DNA from: Mucilaginibacter sp. | Lineage (GTDB): Bacteria; Bacteroidota; Bacteroidia; Sphingobacteriales; Sphingobacteriaceae | Length of the DNA stretch: 34,977 nt | Reading direction: 5' to 3' | Assembly (NCBI RefSeq): GCF_028288105.1 | Contig: NZ_JAQBOI010000207.1 | Coordinates: 1 to 34,977, forward strand | Shown here: piece after piece, positions 10,001 through 17,384 of the stretch | How positions within the stretch are numbered: position 1 is the stretch's first letter | How the letters are laid out: each line of letters opens with the position of its first letter | Notes under the pieces: model-generated | Database searches by the model: none | What the model was told of the DNA's origin: nothing | What the model saw: the letters and a program-made list of their open reading frames with translations, nothing else | Translations under genes and position numbers: made by a program

Positions 10001-11094
10001 TCTGTTTTTGCTACATTTTTTTTACCCAGGTTTTTCAGATCAAAAGTTAGTTTTGAATCGCGCCTGAGGGTGTCAAGCTTATTCAGTAATTTATATGTTA
10101 TATTAAGTTCATCTGAATATCGTTTCCCAATTTCATCAGCCAAATTCTTTTTAACAATCTCAGAATGGCTCATTACAGGCTTAAAAAAGGTATTATACTT
10201 AAAAAAGGCAAAAAATATAAGCGACATTAAAAGCATTGAAACAGCGAACGAAAACATACCATCCATTACAGTGAGCCTATCCTGGTTACCCATTTGATAG
10301 AGCTTTATCCATGGCATTGCCAGTATAACCCCCATTGCGGATATCAAAAGCAAGAGCACAATACTTTCGGGTAGTTTTGTACGCTCAAACTTGTAATTGC
10401 TGTTTGTTAACAAACCCGTCATAGTAAGTACAGAATCTTCATTAAGACTTAGTTGTTGGGCAAAAAGCTTATAATCTATACCACTCATGTGGGTGCTTTT
10501 AACATGCCCTTTTAAGAAAGTACTTTTGTCGGTTTGTAAAGAATCAGTAGCTATGGCAGTTACACCGCTTGGGAAAGTTTGGTAAATGATTTTGCCATCC
10601 TTTAGCAGAATATATTCGTCAAATATTTTACGCACCAGCAACTGCTCAATAAACTGGCTAATGGTGTACTTAAGGCCAACCTGGTACTGCCCTTTCCTTA
10701 AATAGATAATAAGTTCCTTTCTGTTAAAATTTATAATACTGGTACTATCAGAAAATGGTTTACCGTTTTTATCAGGTGTAAGTTTTTCTACGGGGAGTAG
10801 TATAAAGTTCTTACGCGGATAATTGGTTATATACTTATTAAGCCTACTGGTATCGTATGCCGGCAAATTTCTCTCATAGGTAATTAGTATGTTGTTCAAC
10901 AATGCTACAGAGTTATTAATTTTAGCATGTATGTTTTTCTCAATATTTTGCAGGCACCTAAAACGTTGTTCTTCTAAACGCTTTTGGTTGTTGGGGATAT
11001 AAATGAAAAAATATAAACTGCCCAATATAATTACAAACAGTACTGTAACCAATACTACAACCTGGTTTTTGCTAAAGGTGAAAAAGCTTTTCAT
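7042..11094 (-). CDS. 1350-aa multi-pass membrane protein with extracytoplasmic sensor-like regions, degenerate P-loop NTPase-like domain and C-terminal TM pair
   Basis: N-terminal TM (VVVLVTVLFVIILGSLYFFIYI), many further hydrophobic spans, a Cache-like extracytoplasmic segment (YWIQTNGLEVNNWSALYDSSPSGNFGERNYFKSIIANKTYFMDNQLNKPYYVDQIVSWTSGKFTTVISIPTVN), P-loop-like LLFIIGSPGSGKLEKIKRLI, Walker-B/sensor-1-like FSLIIVNHFEYD and KIFITSTVHP. Confidence 0.85.
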   Translation of the reverse strand: MKSFFTFSKNQVVVLVTVLFVIILGSLYFFIYIPNNQKRLEEQRFRCLQNIEKNIHAKINNSVALLNNILITYERNLPAYDTSRLNKYITNYPRKNFILLPVEKLTPDKNGKPFSDSTSIINFNRKELIIYLRKGQYQVGLKYTISQFIEQLLVRKIFDEYILLKDGKIIYQTFPSGVTAIATDSLQTDKSTFLKGHVKSTHMSGIDYKLFAQQLSLNEDSVLTMTGLLTNSNYKFERTKLPESIVLLLLISAMGVILAMPWIKLYQMGNQDRLTVMDGMFSFAVSMLLMSLIFFAFFKYNTFFKPVMSHSEIVKKNLADEIGKRYSDELNITYKLLNKLDTLRRDSKLTFDLKNLGKKNVAKTDSDSTRLNNKYGRTLDSVFQVFDLNKVYWIQTNGLEVNNWSALYDSSPSGNFGERNYFKSIIANKTYFMDNQLNKPYYVDQIVSWTSGKFTTVISIPTVNKDAAVAAITVNLKCLKQPVLPKGLFYCIVNAQGKVLYHSDTTKNLNENFLSEVSAKQKLNGLITSQGSDFFEAIYSGDDYSFYARPIQNLPYYVLVFESTSFKNMRDIKIFSFSFYMLITFFLVLIIQLLLIFILCRKQSFFEKQYFDISWIRPDSRYHHQYNLAIVLNIINILLLIIFYNITSFLQFLFILLFSATAVTLFLNILYSDVYKKLEPLKYSEKRKGNAALLTIIIVINFIALIMIQGQAILFLLFEAVLIGISWGFVKISVRLFGGLRRIKHRVSAGSWDFSSSYSLMIVTRLIITSGIPVALFYTSSYNYNERLTSRYRHAFFIQEVVKKVSTPNDSSFFKLKNIYADHVWINDININSKALPNQKPSYAEIKQEPSYAEIKTAWLFNNMSYNKLDKSGIDEFYNNHPGNSLIFNGLFDNTPAYTSYLLPSGKYLELTSIRLNYILPHILPLTNYGIIYWFLFITSLFIFWRILHLIIRKLFALNLPIESGWQDIDQVLITHSKLNSLLFIIGSPGSGKLEKIKRLIADKKIYGKDDKIAVLNENDYSLGNVLIVDMIFIPDNEEALKTNCDWINIAKLALNGDFSLIIVNHFEYDIQSALTNSIKLNFLENLLQKNKSKIFITSTVHPVNFLESLNERTLRQADGRKPEHDLERWHVLLGHFKIIIDVLITSDITISDDLAAWKKVLLQETSHTHFLNRMQEPLVTMLEKLDVTKPGYLDGDSLAFKMQVTSHYFYMYIWQSLTKEEKFLLYDLAEDSLVNSYDDYNLTMLVSKGLIIRKNGALHLFNKGFRNFILTAIGTSEAMMIRKQITDNGNWNKLKTPLMILIVAVLAFLFASQQETYSTIITYLGVLTAALPAVLKFVTMFESNGQKAA
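8527..8580. repeat. 27-bp in-frame tandem duplication inside the 1350-aa ORF
   Basis: TTTTATCTCGGCATAAGATGGTTCTTG followed directly by TTTTATCTCGGCATACGATGGTTTTTG (25/27 identical), encoding PSYAEIKQE-PSYAEIKTA. Confidence 0.95.
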
Positions 11095-11104
11095 ATTGGT
11101 TTGT

Positions 11105-12415
11105 TTAAAGCTGCACAGCTATAGCGCTTAGCCACCTTGCTTTTGCTTCGCGATAGGTGGCATAGCCCAGGTGGATACCACTTTCATCGCCCCTTATTAA
11201 CTGATTAGGCAAACATGGCTCACTGTTCACAATAAACTTGCTGCATAATTGCGTAATTAAACTTACCTCGTTATTAGCAACAGCATCCATATCCAGGTCC
11301 ATTACTTTAACAAAATCATCGGGGTTGATTGCATAGGCCTTTGGTATCTCAAACAATAAGCTGTCGGCATTTAATACCGGCTTAATGCAGGGGTTTATAC
11401 GAACAATGCAGGCATTATTACTTAGCAATGGATCAATGATGGAATAAGCAATGAATGTTGCTGAATCTGGCGGGTCACCCAAAATACTTGTCGACATTTT
11501 TTTGATATCAGCTATAAACGAGGAGCGGTTATCTGTCACCACAAGCTTATTATCCTTGTTCTTTTGATAGATGGATGCAATACGCGGGTCGGTTGAGTTT
11601 TGGTAATCCGGTATCACTGCCCTGCCACCCGTTCCAGTACCCAACGATAATATATTGTAATCACTTAAAGGGATACCATTGTTATTTGTCATGGCTTCGA
11701 TAACCCCGGCTAAAATGGGATTATTAAAACCGGAAACTGCACCATCCCAGTACCATGCTTTGCGGGAATCGTTACCGCCTAACAGGCTTACATTTGCCTC
11801 GGCCGGCGAATCAAAGTAATTTACCGGCGCATTGCTTGATGAGTGTATAGCATGGCCAAGTGTAACTTGGTAATATTTCCCGTTATTAAAAACATCAGTG
11901 TGGCTTTTTGTATTTGACCGAAAAAAACTTGCTCTTCGTTTAAAATAATCAAATCCTACTACAAGGATCTGCAAGTTGGGCTTACCAATAATTGCAGGCA
12001 ATTCATGCATTGGGGTGTCGAGTATTGGCTTTGTGGTTTTACCCTCTTTTATCAAAGAATCGTACTTACTAAAAATAGTTTTCAAGCCCTCCATTTTTCT
12101 TTTCGCGCTATATTTAGGCCCCAGAACACTTGTTAAACTTGCGATATTTCGCAGACTAAGCTTTTCCCAAAAATTCAGCTTTGAAAATACCTGCTTGCGT
12201 TTGCTTTCGTCCTCAAAAATCGAGATGATCTCGCTAAGCAGCATATTATTGCACAAACAGGCCAAAACAAGGCTGCCGCCCGAGTTAGCTATCGCCATAT
12301 CAAAACTCTTCAAAAGTTCGTGCCCGTGTATATCGCCATATATATCCTTAAGAACTTTGGCCTGTAACATAGCCCATGAACCGCCACCGTCAAGAGAAAG
12401 AATTTTGTACGCCAT
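11105..12415 (-). CDS. Patatin-like phospholipase
   Basis: MAYKILSLDGGGSWAMLQAKVLKDIYG (glycine-rich DGGG motif), nucleophile-elbow-like MAIANSGGSLVLA, and catalytic Asp motif WYWDGAVSGFNNPILAGVIEA; overall patatin order conserved. Confidence 0.85.
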   Translation of the reverse strand: MAYKILSLDGGGSWAMLQAKVLKDIYGDIHGHELLKSFDMAIANSGGSLVLACLCNNMLLSEIISIFEDESKRKQVFSKLNFWEKLSLRNIASLTSVLGPKYSAKRKMEGLKTIFSKYDSLIKEGKTTKPILDTPMHELPAIIGKPNLQILVVGFDYFKRRASFFRSNTKSHTDVFNNGKYYQVTLGHAIHSSSNAPVNYFDSPAEANVSLLGGNDSRKAWYWDGAVSGFNNPILAGVIEAMTNNNGIPLSDYNILSLGTGTGGRAVIPDYQNSTDPRIASIYQKNKDNKLVVTDNRSSFIADIKKMSTSILGDPPDSATFIAYSIIDPLLSNNACIVRINPCIKPVLNADSLLFEIPKAYAINPDDFVKVMDLDMDAVANNEVSLITQLCSKFIVNSEPCLPNQLIRGDESGIHLGYATYREAKARWLSAIAVQL

Positions 12416-12751
12416 ACGATAAAGTTTAACAAGCAGATTTGGTTAGCGTAAAGCCTCTTGGATGGGAGCCTTTTACACCTTAATTTAGAAGTTAAATATT
12501 TAAATTTAGGTTAAATACTAAATAACGTCAATGGCTACTTATAGCTATTTATAGGCACAACCCCGTCACGCAAATAATAGCTCTATTAACGCTTAAGGGT
12601 ATACATGAAAACTATATAAATGACGAGGAGTAGCTATTTTTTACTTCGGGATATAATATCAATTTAGTGTACCATTACTATGAATACAGCAAAAAGTATT
12701 TAATTTGTGGTTAAGTATATACCGGGCCTGCAACATATGAGCTATCAATAA

Positions 12752-12759
12752 TATATTTG
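12752..12759 (+). promoter_or_regulatory. Possible Bacteroidota -7 element (TATATTTG, matches TAnnTTTG) upstream of lipoprotein gene
   Basis: TATATTTG 22 bp before ATG 12781; no well-spaced -33 TTTG was found, so weak. Confidence 0.25.
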
Positions 12760-12780
12760 CTTACATTAAACCCATATATC

Positions 12781-13239
12781 ATGTATTTACAATTAACAAA
12801 AGCCAGATATTGGCTCTTGGGCCTAATTACCCCCATACTATTTACCGCTTGCCATGTTGTGCTGATAGGTGCATATGACCAAAATGTTGATCAAAGTATT
12901 CAACAGATCTCAACAGAGGTGTCTACCCTGCTGGTTAAGCTCGAAAAAAATGTTGATGATAATCAGCCAGCCGAAAACAAGTACGAAAAATTCAGGGATA
13001 CCTATATTAATTTATATGGAGAGGTAGAAAACCTGAAGATACGGACAATGGCACTGCCTAAGTATTCTAAAATTACTGAAATGGTTGTGCTGCTCAATAA
13101 AAACATCCACGATCTGGAAGCGCTGCATAAAACAGGTTTCACCGACAAACGGCTTATTGAAACCACAAAAACTTTAATTGAAACTTCGTTACAGGCAATG
13201 CTTACTGCACAAAATGCGCTTAAACGAGAATCTGTTTGA
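12781..13239 (+). CDS. Small predicted lipoprotein, helical (152 aa)
   Basis: MYLQLTKARYWLLGLITPILFTACHVVLIG: hydrophobic signal followed by a lipobox-like FTAC; ATG at 12781 preferred over the upstream ORF-track start at 12757. Confidence 0.65.
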   Translation: MYLQLTKARYWLLGLITPILFTACHVVLIGAYDQNVDQSIQQISTEVSTLLVKLEKNVDDNQPAENKYEKFRDTYINLYGEVENLKIRTMALPKYSKITEMVVLLNKNIHDLEALHKTGFTDKRLIETTKTLIETSLQAMLTAQNALKRESV

Positions 13240-13262
13240 TTTAACCTTTAAAACTTATCGAC

Positions 13263-13595
13263 ATGAGTACAATTGATTTCTCAAAAATATTAGGAGATAT
13301 GCTTGGTGCCGCTAAATCGCAGTTAGCCGATAAATGGCCTGCGGTTGAAAGCCTGGCTACATCATCTATTAAAACATTGGCCCAAAGTTTAATAGATATA
13401 GAAGAGATGTCCCTTAAAGGCACTATAACTAAAGAGCAGGCGGCATTGTTATTAAATATGCATAAAAACACCGCCAAAATGGTTTTACTATCTGTAGAGG
13501 TTGTTGGAATTGTAGCGGCAGAACAAGCAATTAACGCTGCTTTAGATATTGTGAAAGATACAATAAATAAAACTATAGGATTTGGCCTTATTTGA
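13263..13595 (+). CDS. Small helical protein of unknown function with hydrophobic C-terminal half (110 aa)
   Basis: ATG ORF directly after the lipoprotein gene (23-bp gap), MSTIDFSKILGDMLGAAKSQLADKWPAVESL...MVLLSVEVVGIVAAEQAINAALDIVKDTINKTIGFGLI. Confidence 0.6.
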   Translation: MSTIDFSKILGDMLGAAKSQLADKWPAVESLATSSIKTLAQSLIDIEEMSLKGTITKEQAALLLNMHKNTAKMVLLSVEVVGIVAAEQAINAALDIVKDTINKTIGFGLI

Positions 13596-13624
13596 TAGTA
13601 AGTAAATTTAACCTGTATAAATAA

Positions 13625-13653
13625 AAAATGCCGGGTCATAAGCCCGGCATTTT
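13625..13653. terminator. Bidirectional intrinsic terminator between convergent genes
   Basis: AAAATGCCGGG-TCATAAG-CCCGGCATTTT: perfect 11-bp stem with GC core, A-rich left and T-rich right flanks, placed between the + strand gene ending at 13595 and the - strand gene ending at 13676. Confidence 0.88.
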
Positions 13654-13675
13654 AACTGATCTATACTATTAACTA

Positions 13676-14476
13676 TTATATTCTGTCCAATATCAGCCAT
13701 GATTTTGGGCCAACTATACCATCAGGAACTATGCCGTTTTTTGATTGAAAGTTGCGCACTGCGGCTTCTGTTTTCGGCCCAAAATCACCATCTTGCTCTA
13801 AACGCAGCTTTTGTTGTATCTGCTTTACCAATCCTGCATCGTTATTGCCCCCACGGCGAATTGTGGCCCGGCCGGCTCTGCCATTTTGCGCAGGTTCAGT
13901 AGCGGGTATCATCCTTGGTGGGGGTGCATTGCCGTTCAATATATCTCTTACAGATGTCCTAAAACCAACCATATCAAATACAGGGTCGCTTTTACGGCCT
14001 TTGGGTAAGGCATATTCTTTATGCCCTGCACACCATTCGTGGCTTTGCCCAACATGTTTAAGTATGGCAGCTACCCCACGGTGATATGCATCAAGCTGTA
14101 TCTCGGGCCAAGGGAAGTCGTCAGCGCCACCGGTATTTTCAGCTTCAATGCCAATGAAATTTGTGTTGCCATTTACTACACCATTCCAAATGCCCTGCCC
14201 GGCATGGAAACATTTGCCCGCAGCAATAATATAATAAGTACCATCGCGGCCAAGCCCAAGTTGCGATAACGGCCCCGGCAAGTCAGATCGTCCTTTAATT
14301 AGCGTGTTTAACGTTGGCATATTTCCATGCTTGCCGGGCGTCGCGGTGTGATGGCATATAACTCCAAATATACGGCCAACGTCGCCGTGGCCCCTATCTT
14401 CCCAACCCGGGCATAGTGATACTTTTAAACCGGCTTCCTGCAATACAGTGGGTAGCCATATTAATGATTTTGGCAT
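13676..14476 (-). CDS. N-acetylmuramoyl-L-alanine amidase (PGRP/amidase_2-like) with C-terminal peptidoglycan-binding domain, no signal peptide
   Basis: GVICHHTATPGKHGNMPTLNTLIKGRSDLPGPLSQLGLGRDGTYYIIAAGKCFHAGQG...GIEAENTGG...WCAGHKEYALPKGRKSDPVFD; C-terminus VKQIQQKLRLEQDGDFGPKTEAAVRNFQSKNGIVPDGIVGPKSW (PG_binding_1). Confidence 0.92.
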   Translation of the reverse strand: MPKSLIWLPTVLQEAGLKVSLCPGWEDRGHGDVGRIFGVICHHTATPGKHGNMPTLNTLIKGRSDLPGPLSQLGLGRDGTYYIIAAGKCFHAGQGIWNGVVNGNTNFIGIEAENTGGADDFPWPEIQLDAYHRGVAAILKHVGQSHEWCAGHKEYALPKGRKSDPVFDMVGFRTSVRDILNGNAPPPRMIPATEPAQNGRAGRATIRRGGNNDAGLVKQIQQKLRLEQDGDFGPKTEAAVRNFQSKNGIVPDGIVGPKSWLILDRI

Positions 14477-14478
14477 AT

Positions 14479-15684
14479 TTATACAACGCCTCCCTGCGTC
14501 GGTGGTAAATCTTCGTCGTTGGTTTTATCTGTAGCCTCTACATCACATCCATCAACTTCAGTATCATCATCTGCCACACTTGGTTGCTGCCCCTGCGATA
14601 TTGTTGGGGTGGCAGCAACTGCCGGCTGAATAGCCGGAAATGCAACTACAGGTGCAGTAACTACCGGAGTTGTAGTTTCAGGTGTCGCAACTTGCCCCTT
14701 ATTTACGGGTACTTGTCTGTCTTCAGAGGCTTCTTCCTGGCTTTTTTCATGTGGCTTAACTGTTGAACGGATAACCATTACCTTATTTAGAGTATCAAAC
14801 CAAAATGGTGCGCCTAACGAAGCTGCAAGTGCAGTTAATAACCAGCCTATTATCCCTCCAAAGAAAATACCAACTAATGATTTAGTATCGGTATTGCTGC
14901 TGTTTAATTGCGCCCAACCAATTGGCAAGCCCAAGCTATTTAATTCGGCTTTGGCACTATCATAGGTTTGATTATCGGGCAAGCCTTGTTTGTTTATAGC
15001 CTCCGCTTTTTTAACAAGCATTTCGCGGGCGGTTTCATTCTTTGTAAGATAATCTGCTATGGTTAAAGCATTAATATTTAACCCGATAGATACTAATAAT
15101 GCTATAGAGAAAATAATGATCTGCGTAGAACGTTTGTACCAGCCTGATACCCTGTCCATACCACTATTATACCAATCTTCGATGTTCGCCTGGGCTTTAT
15201 TAAGATCGCCCTGGGCCGAATCAATAGCATTTATCAGCAGCCTTTGTACAGTTGGGCTGCCCAAATTTGCCACATTTTGCCTCAAAATATCAAGCGATAT
15301 TACTGGTGTATTTGGGTCACTATTCACATCATTGGTTAATGGGCCGCGGGCGGCTATATCCATTATCGCTAAAGCAAAGTTTTTTGATGGAATATAGGAA
15401 GGCAGGTTGCCACCCTTGGCAAATAATGCCGGCGAACCGCTTGTTTTGCCGGGTTTATACCCTTCGGTAAATAATCCAAAAATAAGCGGGTGATTGTAAA
15501 GGTTTTTTGCCAGGCCGGTACCAGCATTATCTGCAAGTAATTGCCTTATACCATGTTCAAGATAGGCCGCCCTGGTTTTTAGCCAACCTTCTATCCCCTC
15601 GCGAACTGCTGTACAAATTATACTAACCAGTATAAATACAAAGATGATCCCAATAGCCACCTCAAGCATGTTTGATCCAAACAT
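14479..15684 (-). CDS. Membrane protein (401 aa) of unknown function
   Basis: N-terminal TM MLEVAIGIIFVFILVSIICTAVREGIEGWLKTRAAYLEHGIRQLL; further TMs IIIFSIALLVSIGLNINALTIADYL and LVGIFFGGIIGWLLTALAASLGAPFWFD; Pro/Thr/Val-rich acidic tail. Confidence 0.75.
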   Translation of the reverse strand: MFGSNMLEVAIGIIFVFILVSIICTAVREGIEGWLKTRAAYLEHGIRQLLADNAGTGLAKNLYNHPLIFGLFTEGYKPGKTSGSPALFAKGGNLPSYIPSKNFALAIMDIAARGPLTNDVNSDPNTPVISLDILRQNVANLGSPTVQRLLINAIDSAQGDLNKAQANIEDWYNSGMDRVSGWYKRSTQIIIFSIALLVSIGLNINALTIADYLTKNETAREMLVKKAEAINKQGLPDNQTYDSAKAELNSLGLPIGWAQLNSSNTDTKSLVGIFFGGIIGWLLTALAASLGAPFWFDTLNKVMVIRSTVKPHEKSQEEASEDRQVPVNKGQVATPETTTPVVTAPVVAFPAIQPAVAATPTISQGQQPSVADDDTEVDGCDVEATDKTNDEDLPPTQGGVV

Positions 15685-15857
15685 ATTATTATGGTTTAAG
15701 TATTAAAATTGATAGATATGAATTGTTGGTATTTGCAGCTATTATGCCTTATAAATTTCCAAAGAAGGTGTATCAATTACAATAGCTATCAATAGCCATA
15801 TTTAAAATAAAACAATGTAAATGTGCACCTTACATGTAAAACAAGGCAACAATAACG

Positions 15858-17306
15858 TTAATTAGTCTTTTGTTTTAATGCAGCCTTAGCGGCCTTTTTT
15901 ATAGCATCTTTATCCAAGCCGTCAGGCAGGCTATCAACAGCAACATCAATTGCTTTTTCGGTACCGGCCTCTATGGCGTCACGGATTAATTCTTCTGCCT
16001 TTTCTCTTATCTTATCTGATAAAGGCAGCTTCTTTAATAACGGCTTAATGGCTTTATCCATTACACCATCAATAATAAAATCGCTTACACTGGTGTTTTT
16101 TTGCGGATTTTTTTTATCAAATTCTTCCACCCGTTTGCGGGCATCTTCCATCTTTTTCCATAAGGCGGTGCTATCCGGGTCTCGTACCGGCCCTATTGGG
16201 CCAGGGTCTGTGATATCTCCAATGTTGATCTTTGGTTTTTCAGGCGGCTTAGCAAATGTAACCTCCCTTTCAGGCGGCCGTAATTTCAGATCCATCCCAA
16301 ATGATATTGGATTTTTTTGTACGCTGAACCGTACTTCTACCCGCCTGTTCCTGGGTTCCTGCACGTTATCTTTTGTTGGAATGGCCGGCGAACTTTCGCC
16401 TTTACTTTCGGTAGTCATAATTGCTTCCGGCACGCCTTCCTGCAGTAAAAAAGCCTTCACGCTGTCAGCCCGCTCCTGCCCAAGCGACACATTTTTCTCT
16501 TCTGTGCCAACCTTATCTGTATGCCCTTTAATGGTTACTGATGATAGGGAGAACTTTTGCAGAAAAAACAGGATCTGTTTAGCCGAGTAGCGTAACGTAT
16601 CCATACCTTCTTTAGGTATCTCGGCACTACCCATTTTAAAGCGGCTTATTTCGGCCGATCCTAAAGCGCTTGCGAGTAATGGGGAAGCAGTGTCTCTCAG
16701 GTCAACAGATGGCAGTGGGGCGTCTTTATCAAGCGAGAGCGGCTGGCGCTGTATCATATTGTTTGATGCGCCCGAGCCAGATTGCTGCACTACGTGACTA
16801 AGTTCGTGAGCAAGCAGATGCTGCCCCCCAGCCGAATTATAATCAACATTTTTATTGAAAACTATATTGCTGCCATGGGTATATGCTTTAGCGTTTATAG
16901 ACTCGGCAGATTGCGCAGCTTTACTATCATCATGTATCCGCACATTACTAAAATCATAACCAAAGCGCGACTCCATAAAACCTTTTGTATCATTTTTTAA
17001 AGGGCGCCCGCCAGATTGCAGAACTTCGTTCACTAATTTATTGGAACCGCTCCCTTCCTCCTTCTCTGATGTTGCTAGTGATGTTGCCGTAGAAAGGCCG
17101 CCCGCATTAGTTGATGAGCCCGTAACCTTATTAGCCATACTATCTGCCTCCTGCTCGTGTTTATCGCCGGGGGTGTTAATGTTTAACTTTTTTTGTACCC
17201 GGGCAGCAGATGCTGTTAATGTTTTTTTGGCATGAGCAGTATCATCCGCCCCTTTAACGGGCGCGTTTATCTTATCTGGTATTGCCAATTGCTTATACTC
17301 TTTCAT
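15858..17306 (-). CDS. DUF4157-domain protein with C-terminal OmpA-like domain
   Basis: LNINTPGDKHEQEADSMANKV...ESRFGYDFSNVRIHDDSKAAQSAESINAKAYTHGSNIVFNKNVDYNSAGGQHLLAHELSHVVQQ (HELSH at 16794-16808); OmpA-like SVTIKGHTDKVGTEEKNVSLGQERADSVKAFLLQEGV...PRNRRVEVRF. ATG at 17306; the ORF-track start at 17336 is TTG. Confidence 0.88.
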   Translation of the reverse strand: MKEYKQLAIPDKINAPVKGADDTAHAKKTLTASAARVQKKLNINTPGDKHEQEADSMANKVTGSSTNAGGLSTATSLATSEKEEGSGSNKLVNEVLQSGGRPLKNDTKGFMESRFGYDFSNVRIHDDSKAAQSAESINAKAYTHGSNIVFNKNVDYNSAGGQHLLAHELSHVVQQSGSGASNNMIQRQPLSLDKDAPLPSVDLRDTASPLLASALGSAEISRFKMGSAEIPKEGMDTLRYSAKQILFFLQKFSLSSVTIKGHTDKVGTEEKNVSLGQERADSVKAFLLQEGVPEAIMTTESKGESSPAIPTKDNVQEPRNRRVEVRFSVQKNPISFGMDLKLRPPEREVTFAKPPEKPKINIGDITDPGPIGPVRDPDSTALWKKMEDARKRVEEFDKKNPQKNTSVSDFIIDGVMDKAIKPLLKKLPLSDKIREKAEELIRDAIEAGTEKAIDVAVDSLPDGLDKDAIKKAAKAALKQKTN

Positions 17307-17384
17307 AACTAAGATATCGCTATAATTAATTGTCAAAAAAATGACTATTACTTTTCTTTATTGGTTCATCCTAAAGGCGAACAA

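Noticed and set aside
7649-10297. Plus-strand ORFs (128, 99, 106 aa) inside the 1350-aa gene
   Set aside because: Antisense frames within a long membrane-protein ORF; hydrophobic composition is mirrored from the real gene.
12491-12517. Direct repeat GTTAAATA x2 (19-bp spacing) upstream of the patatin gene
   Set aside because: Only 8 bp, AT-rich, two copies; not distinguishable from background without comparative data.
15823-15839. Palindromes GTGCAC and TTACATGTAA in the gap upstream of the 401-aa gene
   Set aside because: Short palindromes expected by chance in AT-rich DNA; no matching promoter element (TAnnTTTG) found on the minus strand in the gap.
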